This document shows, in pieces, positions 1-8,905 of a DNA stretch of 38,702 nt. Within the stretch, counting starts at the first letter, position 1; every line of letters begins with the position of its first letter. The stretch covers positions 1 to 38,702 of the forward strand of contig CAJUQT010000041.1 of the NCBI GenBank assembly GCA_910588225.1, given 5' to 3'. Source of the DNA: an uncultured Acetatifactor sp. (GTDB taxonomy: Bacteria; Bacillota; Clostridia; Lachnospirales; Lachnospiraceae). The notes beneath the pieces were generated by a model, which ran no database searches, was not told the origin of the DNA, and saw only the letters and a list, made by a program, of their open reading frames with translations. A program made the position numbers and the translations under genes.

Positions 1-51
1 CCGTGTTACCGCCGTGAAAGGGCGATGTCTTAACCGCTTGACCATGGAGCC
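1..51 (-). tRNA. tRNA-Glu (anticodon TTC), 5' part only; the 3' part lies off the left edge
   Basis: Read on the minus strand, the first 51 bases give the 5' half of a tRNA beginning GGCTCCATGGTCAAG. It has a normal D arm (GGTTAAGACA) and an anticodon stem-loop CGCC-CTTTCAC-GGCG, whose central triplet is TTC, so it is charged with glutamate. The variable region and the start of the T arm follow, then the window ends. A well-placed promoter sits just upstream, so this gene appears to be transcribed on its own or as the first of a tRNA group. Confidence 0.9.
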
Positions 52-83
52 GCTTTTTGCCTTTCCAGCTTGTCAACAGGACT

Positions 84-112
84 ATCTTACCATAACTGTA
101 TTCTTTTGGCAA
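84..112 (-). promoter_or_regulatory. Promoter of tRNA-Glu
   Basis: On the minus strand a -35 TTGCCA (107-112) and a -10 TAAGAT (84-89) are separated by exactly 17 bases. The predicted transcription start, near 77, is about 25 bases upstream of the tRNA 5' end. The rest of 113-221 is AT-rich near the promoter; I see no further gene or clear terminator there. Confidence 0.7.
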
Positions 113-221
113 GAGAATTTTTTACTTTTTTACTGTCGCAGGCTCTCACTGTTTCTTTTCCTGAATGCTTCACTCCACCGTCCCTTCTGTCTCCAGAACT
201 TCCTTCGTTAACGCTGTCCCC

Positions 222-1283
222 TTACTGCCTCGGATAATACCTGTAAATCAAATCCCCTGTGATCAGCTGCACCACATCTCTCATTTTCCGTATCACTTCC
301 TGCCAGTTCTCCGGCGTCACCCTTTTCTCGCCCGCCGCAATGCAATCCAGCATATACTGATTGACTTCCGGAGAATAATGCACCAAATCCATATAATTAT
401 CCAAGTTACTGATAATCTGCACCTCATCCTGGAAATAGTACACCTCCACATTCTCATAGGCCAAAAGCACAGGTAATGTCTGCTCCAGAATATAGAATTT
501 CTCCTCCAGCTCGCCGTTCACATACGCGCAGTCCCACCAATTCATGGAATAGGGCGGGAAAAAGAAGCGAAATGAGGTCTCCGGATGGCTTTCAATCTGC
601 TGTGCCAGCGCCTCCACATTTCTGCGGATGTCTTCCTTCCTATGGGAAAAATCTGCCGCTTCACATACGCCTTCAGGCTTTGCATACGCCTCCATGGCCT
701 TCTGCGCACTGAATTCCTTTCCCTCGGACCAGTCATAGGCGCGGCCGCCCACATTCCTCCCCATTTTCTCGTATGCCAGCATGTTGGGAATGGTCACAAA
801 CAGAATATCTTTATTCCACAGGTATGTTCCGTCATCCAATATACTTCCGGTATGCAGGTAGTCAATTTCATTCCCCTGCTGAAAGGTATTCTGGGTATCT
901 GAATTCAGCGCCGGCAGATCCAGACACCAGAATACACTTGTCAGCTCATGTTCTTCCCATGCCATATCCAGATAATAAAGCAGATCCGCCGCCGACCCGG
1001 AAGCCCGTATTATCTTCAGCGAGCGGCATCCGAACTGCCTGTCCAGGAACTCGCTGTCACAGTTCTCAACTACAGAGGAACCCACCAGCACACTGTCATA
1101 ATCCATCACTCTTACGCTTCCGGGCATCTGATTGTCCCGGTCATTGAATACCGCCTGTCGTCCCAAAAAAGGGGCATGATATTGATAAAAAGGGTCAAAG
1201 AACCACACCGCCAGCGCAATCAGGAAAAGCTCCATGGCAATGCAGCCCAAAAGCAGTATCAGACCTTTCTTCTTTTGTCTCAT
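222..1283 (-). CDS. SGNH/DltD-like membrane-anchored protein, partner of the MBOAT acyltransferase
   Basis: A 353-residue protein with one N-terminal membrane segment (about residues 8-28) and an extracytoplasmic domain. The GSS motif (Ser69-Ser70, in VLVGSSVVEN) and a late Asp-x-x-His (MDLVHYS, near residues 299-302) match the nucleophile block and the Asp/His block of SGNH-type acyl-handling proteins such as DltD and AlgJ/AlgX. It starts 12 bases after the MBOAT stop codon, so the two are surely co-transcribed. In known systems an MBOAT protein passes an acyl group across the membrane and an SGNH protein places it on an extracellular polymer. The polymer modified here cannot be told from the sequence. 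No sequence link to the sugar operons further right is visible. Confidence 0.72.
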   Translation of the reverse strand: MRQKKKGLILLLGCIAMELFLIALAVWFFDPFYQYHAPFLGRQAVFNDRDNQMPGSVRVMDYDSVLVGSSVVENCDSEFLDRQFGCRSLKIIRASGSAADLLYYLDMAWEEHELTSVFWCLDLPALNSDTQNTFQQGNEIDYLHTGSILDDGTYLWNKDILFVTIPNMLAYEKMGRNVGGRAYDWSEGKEFSAQKAMEAYAKPEGVCEAADFSHRKEDIRRNVEALAQQIESHPETSFRFFFPPYSMNWWDCAYVNGELEEKFYILEQTLPVLLAYENVEVYYFQDEVQIISNLDNYMDLVHYSPEVNQYMLDCIAAGEKRVTPENWQEVIRKMRDVVQLITGDLIYRYYPRQ

Positions 1284-1295
1284 CCTCCATACCTC

Positions 1296-2759
1296 TCAGA
1301 AATTGAAATACAGGAAAATACTGACCTGCGACAGGGAAATAAATGACCATGTAAATAAAGTCGCCATACAGAAAGTACCTGTTCCTGTCCTGCCTTTCTC
1401 CGCAATCCACACCTCTGCCTTTTCTCTGGTCACCAGTATCACACAGATTCCCAGCAGCACTGTATAGTTCAGCATATAAAAAAGATTTACGTACTGCGGA
1501 GCCGCTATCTCCAGGAATTTTCTCACGGCATAATTCTCAGCCAGCTGCAGCTGATTGCAGATTCCCACGAACATTCCCGTGTACCCTCCCGCAAACAGTT
1601 TCCGCCACAGCAGAACGGCATCCGCAAGGGTAGCACACCGAAAGGGAACCCATGCCAGTGCCAGGAAGATTCCTGTCACCAGCTGATTTGCCGCCTTCCA
1701 CCGAAATCGAAGCTTCGGGAATACGGTCTCCCATATGACAGCCAGACCATGGAGACATCCCCATAAGACGAAGTTCCAGCTGGCTCCATGCCAGATTCCG
1801 CTGACCAGGAACACCACCGCCAGATTCAGGCACTGTCTGGCCTTCCCCTTTCGGTTTCCCCCCAGCGGGAAATAGATATACGTCATCAGAAAACGCGACA
1901 GCGTCATATGCCATCTTCGCCAGAAGTCCTTAACAGACACGGCGGTCAGCGGCGCATTGAAATTCTCCGGCAGACGGAAGCCGAACATCCGGCCCAGTCC
2001 CCTTGCCATATCCGAATAACCGCTGAAGTCAAAGTACAGCTCAAACACAAAAAAGAACACCACCGCCCAGGCAGACAGGGCATCCAGATACAGGATATTG
2101 TCGAATTCCGCGTTCACCACAACAGCCAGCGTATCTGCCAGCAAAACCTTTTTCGCCAGCCCCAGAATGAACAGAGAAAAGCCGTCATACAGCGAGTCCC
2201 AGGAAGGTCTCCTCACACCCGGGCTCTGGAGCTGGGGTACAAACTCCTGGTACAGCACAATGGGACCGGCAACCAATTGCGGAAAGAAACTGATAAAGCA
2301 GCTGTAATCCCAAAAGCTTCCGTGCGCAATCGTTCCTCTGTACCGTTCCGCCAGATAGGAAAGCTGCTGAAAGGTGAAAAAGCTGATTCCCAGAGGAAGC
2401 AAAATCTCTTCCACCACAATGTTCCCGTGAAAGAGAAAATTACAGTTGTCCACAAAAAAATTAAAGTACTTATAGTAAAAGAGCAAACCCAGATTTCCTG
2501 CCAGCCCCATTCCAAGAAGCCGGCGTCTGCCCCCGAGCCTGTCTGTCTTCGTCATAAGGCAGCTGACTCCGTAATTGAAAAAAATGCTGCCCAGCAAAAT
2601 CCACAGATAGCTCAAATTATAATATCCATAGAACCACAAAGACATTCCCGTCAGAAAAGCTTTCGCATAGTAAGGCTTCTTCAGGCGGTTTAATAAAAAC
2701 CAGCCTGCCAGCGCAATGGGCAAAAAGACCGCTATAAAAATAACTGAATTAAACAGCAT
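1296..2759 (-). CDS. MBOAT family membrane-bound O-acyltransferase (AlgI/DltB-like)
   Basis: A 487-residue polytopic membrane protein. It carries the MBOAT signature: a FWRRWH block (His284) and a SGIWHGASWNF block whose His324 is the expected catalytic histidine. The length and about ten hydrophobic segments fit the AlgI/PatA/DltB family. The family moves acetyl or other acyl groups from a cytoplasmic donor through the membrane to an extracellular polysaccharide, teichoic acid or peptidoglycan. The next gene encodes its usual SGNH partner. A good sigma-A promoter with an extended -10 lies 45-72 bases upstream. The absence of dltA or dltC neighbours argues against a classical D-alanylation operon and favours exopolysaccharide or wall O-acylation, which is inference. 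Confidence 0.9.
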   Translation of the reverse strand: MLFNSVIFIAVFLPIALAGWFLLNRLKKPYYAKAFLTGMSLWFYGYYNLSYLWILLGSIFFNYGVSCLMTKTDRLGGRRRLLGMGLAGNLGLLFYYKYFNFFVDNCNFLFHGNIVVEEILLPLGISFFTFQQLSYLAERYRGTIAHGSFWDYSCFISFFPQLVAGPIVLYQEFVPQLQSPGVRRPSWDSLYDGFSLFILGLAKKVLLADTLAVVVNAEFDNILYLDALSAWAVVFFFVFELYFDFSGYSDMARGLGRMFGFRLPENFNAPLTAVSVKDFWRRWHMTLSRFLMTYIYFPLGGNRKGKARQCLNLAVVFLVSGIWHGASWNFVLWGCLHGLAVIWETVFPKLRFRWKAANQLVTGIFLALAWVPFRCATLADAVLLWRKLFAGGYTGMFVGICNQLQLAENYAVRKFLEIAAPQYVNLFYMLNYTVLLGICVILVTREKAEVWIAEKGRTGTGTFCMATLFTWSFISLSQVSIFLYFNF

Positions 2760-2803
2760 ACTCTTATCCTTCTGCTATAATTGAAATAAAGGTCTATTTC
2801 TAT

Positions 2804-2831
2804 ATTATAACAAATATTCTGCCGTTTGCAA
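2804..2831 (-). promoter_or_regulatory. Promoter of the MBOAT-SGNH operon
   Basis: Minus strand: -35 TTGCAA (2826-2831), a 16-base spacer, and -10 TATAAT (2804-2809) preceded by TGT, an extended -10. A ribosome site AAGGAT lies shortly before the ATG at 2759. No LacI-type palindrome is present, so this operon is outside the regulon described further right. Confidence 0.75.
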
Positions 2832-2857
2832 CTTCTCAGGACACTTTCCTCATAAAA

Positions 2858-3646
2858 TCAGGAACTGCGCTGAGCGCTGGGACACATACCGTAAATGGCT
2901 TTATATTTTCTTGAAAAATTGGAAATATCTGTGAAACCTGTCATCTCCGCCGTTTCTGCCACGCCGTACCCCTGTTCCAGAAGTTCTCTTGCCTGGGTCA
3001 AACGGACCTGAAGCAGATATGTCTGTGGCGGTACCCCGTATGCATTGCGGAAAAGTGTGGTCAGATACCTCCGGTCAATGTGCAGTCCCTCCGCAATCTC
3101 CTGAATACATACGGGCTTCGCATACATGGTTTCCAGATAATTTCTGGTATACCCGGCGTAATCATTTGCAGTTTTGTAATTTCTGGGCCTCTCCTCTGAC
3201 AAATGCCATAAAACCTCATACAACAGTGTAAATACACTGCCGTCATTTTTCAGGCCGCACTGTCCCTCCCGCACCCTCTCGAACAGGCGTCTGACATCCG
3301 GCTGACGGATGACCGCACGCTTCAGGAACTCCGGCGTATCCTTCGCTTCAAAGCCAATCCAGCAATACTTCCATGGATTCTCCTCATCCGCCTGATAGGC
3401 GGTAATTTCCTCCGGCAGAATCACAAACATATCCCCCTGTTCCACCGGATATACTTTTCCGTCCTTACAGAAAGTGCCTTTCCCTGCCAGAACATAATGA
3501 AGCAGGTGATACTGTCTCGCGGCAGGTCCGAAGGTATGCCCGGAGCAGCATTCCTCATACCCGTAATGCAGCGGTGCAACTCCGTGCCACCACCCGGGAA
3601 TAACTGAGTATTCATACAATTTTCTTCTGCTGACTTTATTTTCCAT
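2858..3646 (-). CDS. AraC-family transcriptional regulator
   Basis: A 262-residue regulator. The N-terminal part (about 25-150) has the cupin-like sugar-sensing pattern of AraC proteins (HYVLAGKGTF, then VEQGDMFVILP). The C-terminal ~95 residues contain two helix-turn-helix units (IQEIAEGLHIDRRYLTTLF and VAETAEMTGFTDISNFSRKYK) typical of HTH_18. It is transcribed divergently from the GH4 gene with about 117 bases between the start codons. This is the usual arrangement for activators such as MelR or MsmR next to an alpha-galactosidase gene, so it probably controls melA in response to an alpha-galactoside. The ribosome site (AAGGGAAGGTGT before ATG) supports this start. Confidence 0.9.
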   Translation of the reverse strand: MENKVSRRKLYEYSVIPGWWHGVAPLHYGYEECCSGHTFGPAARQYHLLHYVLAGKGTFCKDGKVYPVEQGDMFVILPEEITAYQADEENPWKYCWIGFEAKDTPEFLKRAVIRQPDVRRLFERVREGQCGLKNDGSVFTLLYEVLWHLSEERPRNYKTANDYAGYTRNYLETMYAKPVCIQEIAEGLHIDRRYLTTLFRNAYGVPPQTYLLQVRLTQARELLEQGYGVAETAEMTGFTDISNFSRKYKAIYGMCPSAQRSS

Positions 3647-3685
3647 ACACCTTCCCTTTTACCAAATTCTACAACCTTTATACAA

Positions 3686-3714
3686 TTGTCATCTCGTCCT
3701 CCGGCTGGTAGACT
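3686..3714 (+). promoter_or_regulatory. Probable promoter of melA (GH4)
   Basis: Plus strand: TTGTCA (3686-3691), 17 bases, TAGACT (3709-3714). This would start transcription about 43 bases before the melA ATG. The -10 is weak (4 of 6), as expected for an activator-dependent promoter beside an araC-type gene. Activator binding sites could not be defined by eye. Confidence 0.45.
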
Positions 3715-3763
3715 TAAAAGACAGCAATCCACATCAGTCAAAATTATAAGGAGGTTTTACCGT

Positions 3764-5089
3764 ATGCTGAAAATTACGTTTATGGGTGCCGGAAGCACCA
3801 CATTTGCCCGCAATGTGCTGGGTGATGTCATGTGTACTCCCGCCCTTCAGGAAAGCGAAATCGCACTGTATGACATCGATGCCGCACGGCTGTCAGACAG
3901 CCTTCAGATCCTCTCCGCCATCAACCGAAAGGTCAACGGAGGCCGTGCCGCCCTCAAGACCTACCTGGGCATTGAAAACAGAAAAGAGGCTCTGCGGGGA
4001 GCAGCCTTTGTGGTAAATGCGATCCAGGTGGGCGGCTATGATCCCTGCACCATCATTGATTTCGAGATTCCCAAAAAGTACGGCCTGCGCCAGACCATCG
4101 GAGATACCTTAGGAATCGGCGGCATCATGCGCGCGCTGCGCACCATCCCCGTGCTGGAAGATTTCATCCGGGATATGGAGGAGGTCTGTCCTGACGCATT
4201 TCTGTTAAACTACTCTAACCCCATGGCTATGCTGACCGGCTATATTCAGCGCTATTCCTCCATCAGGACCGTTGGTCTGTGCCACAGTGTCCAGAGCTGT
4301 TCCAGAAACCTTCTGTCCCGTGTGGATATGGAAGATAAAATGGAAGGCCGAAAAGAGCTCATTGCCGGTATCAATCATATGGCCTGGCTGCTTGCTATCC
4401 AGGATAAAGACGGTAATGATCTCTATCCTGAAATCCGCCGCCGTGCCGCCCTGAAAAATGCCAATGAAAAGCATCATGACATGGTACGCTTTGATTATAT
4501 CGCCAGATTCGGCTATTTCTGTACGGAATCCAGCGAGCACAACGCAGAGTACAATCCGTTTTATATTAAGAGCAAATATCCTGAACTGATTGAACGCTAT
4601 AATATTCCTCTGGATGAATACCCCAGAAGATGCGAGGAGCAGATCAGGGACTGGGAAGAACTGCGGCAGAAAATGATGACGGAAAAGGAACTGGACCATA
4701 CCCGTTCCAAGGAATACGCATCCTCCATTATGGAGGCAATCTGTACCGGAGATGCTATCAAAATCGGCGGCAATGTGCTCAACACAGGGCATCTGATTGA
4801 GGATTTCCCCCAGCAGGCCTGTGTGGAAGTGCCCTGCCTGGTGGACGGATACGGCTTCCATCCCACCTATATCGGCCATCTGCCCCCTGTGCTGGCTGCC
4901 ATGAACATGACCAATATCAATCCTCAGCTTCTGACCATTGAAGCCGCCCGCACCAAAAAGCAGGATGACATCATCAACGCCGTCATGCTGGAGCCTCATA
5001 CCGCGGCAGAGCTGTCCATTGACGATATAGTGAAAATGGTAGATGAAATGATTCAGGCACATGGTCCCTATATGTCCATGTACCACTGA
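3764..5089 (+). CDS. melA: Alpha-galactosidase / 6-phospho-glycosidase family GH4 (MelA-like, NAD- and metal-dependent)
   Basis: A 441-residue protein, the usual GH4 length and close to Escherichia coli MelA by eye (shared blocks: LGDV, ADTLG-like GDTLGIGGIMRALRTIP, NYSNPMAM, GLCHSVQ, GINHMAW). The N-terminal GAGST is the NAD-binding turn. Cys173 (GLCHS) and His205 (GINHM) are the expected divalent-metal ligands. GH4 enzymes cleave by transient oxidation at C3 and elimination, and work in the cytoplasm. The MelA-like sequence and lack of a phosphosugar transporter nearby favour free alpha-galactosides such as melibiose over phosphorylated ones. The start at 3764 is chosen because AAGGAGG (3748-3754) precedes it by nine bases; the upstream in-frame TTG at 3686 lies inside the promoter region. 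Confidence 0.9.
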   Translation: MLKITFMGAGSTTFARNVLGDVMCTPALQESEIALYDIDAARLSDSLQILSAINRKVNGGRAALKTYLGIENRKEALRGAAFVVNAIQVGGYDPCTIIDFEIPKKYGLRQTIGDTLGIGGIMRALRTIPVLEDFIRDMEEVCPDAFLLNYSNPMAMLTGYIQRYSSIRTVGLCHSVQSCSRNLLSRVDMEDKMEGRKELIAGINHMAWLLAIQDKDGNDLYPEIRRRAALKNANEKHHDMVRFDYIARFGYFCTESSEHNAEYNPFYIKSKYPELIERYNIPLDEYPRRCEEQIRDWEELRQKMMTEKELDHTRSKEYASSIMEAICTGDAIKIGGNVLNTGHLIEDFPQQACVEVPCLVDGYGFHPTYIGHLPPVLAAMNMTNINPQLLTIEAARTKKQDDIINAVMLEPHTAAELSIDDIVKMVDEMIQAHGPYMSMYH

Positions 5090-5133
5090 TTCCGATTTCC
5101 CTTTTCAGAGGAACTGTCACAGACAGCTCCTCC

Positions 5134-5164
5134 GGAGGCGGCCGTACAAAACGCGGCCGCCTCC
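5134..5164. terminator. Bidirectional hairpin between melA and the beta-helix gene
   Basis: A perfect 11 bp GC-rich stem (GGAGGCGGCCG at 5134-5144 with its complement at 5154-5164) closes a 9-base loop between two convergent genes. On the plus strand it is followed by the T-rich TTCGTTTCTT. It can stop transcription from melA and, less well, from the opposing gene. Confidence 0.8.
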
Positions 5165-5172
5165 TTCGTTTC

Positions 5173-6858
5173 TTACTGCTCTCCGCTCTCCGGGTCCCAT
5201 ACATTCAGCATCAGATACACCCCCTGCTCCTCTTCCGGGAACAGGAAACCGTCATACCAGTAGAACACGCTGTCCTCCTCTGTCCCCAGGGCTACCAGTG
5301 TCTCCAGCGCCTCCCGGGAATAAGGATACAGGCGGGCACTCCCTTCGTTGGTCTCCGGATACTCGCAGCTTTTGGCATAATATTTCTTATCCTTCTGCAT
5401 CGCATACACATTTCTGTCAAGCATAATGCCATACGGAGAGTTTCTGTATCCCACCGAGCGAGTATAATGCAGCATCACCGCAGAATACAGCATCACATTA
5501 TCCGTTATTTCCGTATCCTTAAATACCTCGTAGAATCCCTTCGCCCCCAGACAGCCAAAGCTTCCGTTCTTCACCGGCCGTTGATGACCAAACTGATAAC
5601 CGGAATAGAACATATAATTATCCATAACACGCACATGCAGAAACTGATTTTCATTCTCCGTCCCCAGCTTTTCCGGTGTATTGTTATTCCAAAGCTCGAT
5701 GGGGGAATTGGAGAATGCCAGCACATTTCCGGAAAACTCAATATTCTTCATGATACATGCCGGTTCTCCGCTGATATACTGGGTGGTCAGCTGGGCATCG
5801 TAGCATTCATATACCACACAGCTTCTGATATAAAAGCCGTCACATTCTCCCCAGTTCTCAATGGCATTTCCATAGCGCACTGTTCCCGTCATCTCCTGAA
5901 GGCTGCCGCCTATCCAGCCCAGCTCACAGTTCTGAATTGTCACATTTTCACAGTCCACCAGGTTCATTCCGTGAGAACCGCCGTATTTTACACACAGATT
6001 GTCTACCATGATATCTGTCGACTTTACTTCACTGCGGAGAACATTCCCCCGCCTGGAAATCATAATCTCTGAAAAATACGCACCCGGATTCCCCCTGTCA
6101 AAGTACAGATACAGGACTTCCGCCTCATAATCGTGAAAAAACTCCAGATTATTGCACAGTCCTCCCGGATTGGGAAAAAGGGTATCACCGGAATGAAATA
6201 CCTCCATTTTATTTGTCACCATACCGGAATCCACAGTCTTTACACCGGGCTGGTAAGGATGATTGGGCTCATGGGGAGTCACCTTGATTCCATAGGCTTT
6301 TCCGCCGTCGCAGACGATGTTGCCCACATCCCCGTACCGGCCGCCCGCATTCCCTGTGTAGGCCCATACATTTGGGTACTCCGTCTCCCGCCACTTCTCC
6401 TTTCCGCTTCCGCTCAGACAGTTCATAAATACAGGCTTCCTGCCGGTTCCATATGCGGAATAGGTGATTCCCGGCATCAGAAGCAATGCGTAATCCCCCA
6501 TAGTCTCTGTGTGGAATCGGCTGTTCCACTCACTTCCCCGCTCAAAGAAAACGCCGTCGCCCGCTGTCACCTCCTGCGTCTCAAAGGCTCTGTGGAGACG
6601 TTCTATGGTCTGCCATGCACCCTCCGGCGATCTTCCGTCGGCCTCGTCGCTGCCAAAATGTGAAATGTAATAGCAGTTCCCGCGAATCCTTTCCGGGGAA
6701 ATACTCTCCGCGTCCATGATTTTATTCGCCCTCTCCCTGGCCAGCTCTGTGTAATGTCTGTGTATCTCCTCCGTCATGGGCTGAAAATTTATTTCCGCCT
6801 GTCGTCCTGCACGAATGGCAGATAATTCCTCCGATGTAACAATTGTCTCAATCCTCAT
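5173..6858 (-). CDS. Right-handed parallel beta-helix protein of unknown substrate (pectin-lyase-like fold)
   Basis: A 561-residue protein without a signal peptide or membrane segment. An N-terminal region of about 60 residues is followed by the typical opening of pectin-lyase-fold proteins (FGSDEADGRSPEGAWQTIER, then AGDGVFFERGSEW). A long run of short beta-strand repeats with Asn/Gly turns follows (for example VDNLCVKYGG and CENVTIQNCELG, roughly residues 270-450). The fold is common among polysaccharide lyases and glycosidases, but I could not recognise a family-specific catalytic site. It is separated by hairpins from melA and from the ABC operon, so it is probably transcribed alone from a TATAAT-containing promoter. 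A sugar-polymer-related activity is inference from fold and neighbourhood. Confidence 0.75.
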   Translation of the reverse strand: MRIETIVTSEELSAIRAGRQAEINFQPMTEEIHRHYTELARERANKIMDAESISPERIRGNCYYISHFGSDEADGRSPEGAWQTIERLHRAFETQEVTAGDGVFFERGSEWNSRFHTETMGDYALLLMPGITYSAYGTGRKPVFMNCLSGSGKEKWRETEYPNVWAYTGNAGGRYGDVGNIVCDGGKAYGIKVTPHEPNHPYQPGVKTVDSGMVTNKMEVFHSGDTLFPNPGGLCNNLEFFHDYEAEVLYLYFDRGNPGAYFSEIMISRRGNVLRSEVKSTDIMVDNLCVKYGGSHGMNLVDCENVTIQNCELGWIGGSLQEMTGTVRYGNAIENWGECDGFYIRSCVVYECYDAQLTTQYISGEPACIMKNIEFSGNVLAFSNSPIELWNNNTPEKLGTENENQFLHVRVMDNYMFYSGYQFGHQRPVKNGSFGCLGAKGFYEVFKDTEITDNVMLYSAVMLHYTRSVGYRNSPYGIMLDRNVYAMQKDKKYYAKSCEYPETNEGSARLYPYSREALETLVALGTEEDSVFYWYDGFLFPEEEQGVYLMLNVWDPESGEQ

Positions 6859-6898
6859 CTTTTTCTTTCCTTCCGTTTTGCCTTTTCTTTCTTATTGC

Positions 6899-6925
6899 AT
6901 TATATCCTCAGAGATAATTCCTCTG
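6899..6925 (-). promoter_or_regulatory. Promoter -10 and small dyad upstream of the beta-helix gene
   Basis: A perfect -10 TATAAT lies on the minus strand at 6899-6904, but no good -35 is found at 16-18 bases. In its place is a dyad CAGAG-N7-CTCTG (6909-6925). The arrangement suggests a promoter that needs an activator bound at the dyad. This is a reading of the sequence, not a known site. Confidence 0.35.
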
Positions 6926-6935
6926 TGGCAAAAAA

Positions 6936-6952
6936 CCGCCGCATTACGGCGG
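6936..6952 (-). terminator. Terminator of the sugar ABC transporter operon
   Basis: CCGCCG-CATTA-CGGCGG forms a compact GC hairpin immediately after the stop codon of the last permease gene, followed on the minus strand by TTTTTTG. The opposite strand also has a T run, so it may act in both directions. Confidence 0.88.
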
Positions 6953-6959
6953 CTCTTTT

Positions 6960-7874
6960 TCAGCCCTTCAGCGATCCGATCATGACTCCGGTCTGGAAAT
7001 GCTTCTGCAGGAACGGATAGATCAGCAGAAACGGTACGGTTGCCACGATTACAAGCGCTGCACTCATGGAAGTATTGATTTCATCATACAAAAGCTGACT
7101 TACATAGGTCTGGGTGGAGCCCAGCATTCCTCTGGCCCCTGCGGCGTCAGTGGCAATCAGCAGTTTCCTCAGCATCAATGCCAGCGGGTGCTTCTGGTTG
7201 TCCGAAAGATACAGAGATGGCTCAAACCATCTGTTCCAATGATCCAGACCATAGTACATGGCCACTACCGCCATGGCCGGCTTTGACAACGGCATATAGA
7301 TTTTAAACAGAATCGTGGCATGTCCCGCCCCGTCCAGCTCCGCCGATTCATCCAGACTGTCCGGAATCGACTGGTAGAAGGAACGCAGCAGAATCGCATT
7401 GTAAGTGCTGATTGCTCCCGGCAGGATAACGGACCAGTAGCTGTTGAAAAGCCCCAGATCCCGGACCAGAAGGAACATGGGCGTCATCCCCCCGCTGAAG
7501 TACATGGTAATGATAATCATCACTGTGACCGGTTTTTTCAGCTTCACCTTATAGCTCTTTCTGGACAGGAAATACGCCAGAATCATTGTCAGCACCATAT
7601 TGAGCACAAGGCCCATAGACATGATAATCATCGTATTTTTATAACCGGTTAACACATCTGTCTCTTTAAAAAGCAGCTCGTAGGACAGGGTGGAAAATTC
7701 CCGGGTAAACCACATGATCTTCGGCGCTGTCACCAGACTTTCCGGTGTGCTCAGGGATACGGCAAGTTCGTACATCAAAGGATACAGCATGGCGATTGAC
7801 AGGAAAAAAAGGAAAACCGCAATCACAATATCCAGCGCATTTTTCTTCAGTTTTATGAGTAGTTTCGTCTTCAT
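6960..7874 (-). CDS. Carbohydrate ABC transporter permease, LplC/CUT1 type
   Basis: A 304-residue inner-membrane permease with about six membrane segments. The cytoplasmic EAA loop reads ESAELDGAGHATILFKIYMP, the hallmark of binding-protein-dependent permeases. The C-terminus IGSLKG matches the end of LplC-like proteins that import oligosaccharides. It begins 11 bases after the stop of the other permease gene, so the two form a heterodimeric channel. A strong ribosome site (GGGAGGTGG) precedes the ATG. The energising ATPase is not encoded in the window; such systems normally share a general MsmX-type ATPase encoded elsewhere. Confidence 0.92.
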   Translation of the reverse strand: MKTKLLIKLKKNALDIVIAVFLFFLSIAMLYPLMYELAVSLSTPESLVTAPKIMWFTREFSTLSYELLFKETDVLTGYKNTMIIMSMGLVLNMVLTMILAYFLSRKSYKVKLKKPVTVMIIITMYFSGGMTPMFLLVRDLGLFNSYWSVILPGAISTYNAILLRSFYQSIPDSLDESAELDGAGHATILFKIYMPLSKPAMAVVAMYYGLDHWNRWFEPSLYLSDNQKHPLALMLRKLLIATDAAGARGMLGSTQTYVSQLLYDEINTSMSAALVIVATVPFLLIYPFLQKHFQTGVMIGSLKG

Positions 7875-7885
7875 CTTCCACCTCC

Positions 7886-8854
7886 CTACAGCAGACTGGT
7901 TTCCGAAACAGTCTGCGCAGTCTTATTGGCAAGCAACAGCAGGATGATATTGAGCACAGAGTTCACCAGGCCCACCGCCGTGGAATAGCTGAAACTGAAC
8001 TCTACCAGTCCCTTCCTGTAGACATAGGTGGAAATAACATCTGCCGTTTCATAAATCGCGGGATTATATAACAGAATAATGTCTTCATGACCTACACTCA
8101 GCAAAGTTCCTATGGACATAATCAGCGTCAGCACTCTGGTAGGCGAAATCGCCGGCAGCGTAATATACCGCATCTGCTGAATACGACCGCAGCCGTCCAG
8201 CCTGGCCGCCTCATAAATCTGCTGGTCCACTCCGGACATGGCTGCCAGCATAATGATACAGTTCCATCCCATGCCCCGCCACAGATGCATAATCTGGCGT
8301 ATCGGCACAAATGCTCCCGGTATTCCCAGCAGATTCTTCGGCTCTGCCCCGAACCAGCCCAAAATCACATTAAACAGGCCATCCGTCATACAGAACTGCA
8401 TAAAGATGGTACAGGTTACTACCACTGATATAAAATGCGGGAAAATAGAAATGGTCTGTGCTACCTTTTTAAATCTTCTCCATCGAAGCTCATGGAACAT
8501 TAAGGCAAGCGCAATACTGGCACATCTGCCCACCACCAGTCCCACTATGCTCATGATCATGGTATTGCGGAACAGTCTTCCCACATCCGGATAGCTGAAA
8601 AAACTGACAAAATGCTTCAATCCCACCCAGTCACTTCCCAGAATGCCCTTTGCGGGACTGTAATCCCTGAACGCAATGGTTGCTCCATACATGGGATAAT
8701 AGCAGAAAATAAGATAATAGGCGATAACCGGTAGGATGAAGAAATACAATCCCCAGTTCTTTTTCAAGTCTTTCTTCCAAGGCGTGGTATTTGCCCTGTG
8801 TTCAATTTTGGATTCCCTCATATTCGCACGCATGCGTGCCATAAATCTGCTCAT
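7886..8854 (-). CDS. Carbohydrate ABC transporter permease, LplB/CUT1 type
   Basis: A 322-residue permease with a basic cytoplasmic N-terminus, six predicted membrane segments and the EAA loop EAARLDGCGRIQQMRYITLP. The opening after the N-terminal tail (YFFILPVIAYYLIFCYYPMY) is typical of LplB/MsmF-like proteins. It sits between the binding-protein gene and the second permease gene in a standard three-gene importer. A hairpin lies in the gap after the binding-protein gene and probably sets the expression ratio between binding protein and channel. Confidence 0.92.
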   Translation of the reverse strand: MSRFMARMRANMRESKIEHRANTTPWKKDLKKNWGLYFFILPVIAYYLIFCYYPMYGATIAFRDYSPAKGILGSDWVGLKHFVSFFSYPDVGRLFRNTMIMSIVGLVVGRCASIALALMFHELRWRRFKKVAQTISIFPHFISVVVTCTIFMQFCMTDGLFNVILGWFGAEPKNLLGIPGAFVPIRQIMHLWRGMGWNCIIMLAAMSGVDQQIYEAARLDGCGRIQQMRYITLPAISPTRVLTLIMSIGTLLSVGHEDIILLYNPAIYETADVISTYVYRKGLVEFSFSYSTAVGLVNSVLNIILLLLANKTAQTVSETSLL

Positions 8855-8905
8855 AAATCACCTCGTTATTTTAGTTCTGTCATAAAACAGCCATCTGGTA
8901 TGGAG

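Noticed and set aside
1788..2693. Long plus-strand open frame of about 300 codons opposite the MBOAT gene
   Set aside because: It is antisense to a clearly real membrane protein gene, has low-complexity charged composition, and shows no ribosome site or family motif. Similar antisense frames opposite the other genes were left out for the same reason.
3686..3763. Upstream in-frame TTG start for melA
   Set aside because: The extra 26 residues have no family counterpart and overlap the probable promoter; AAGGAGG directly precedes the ATG at 3764.
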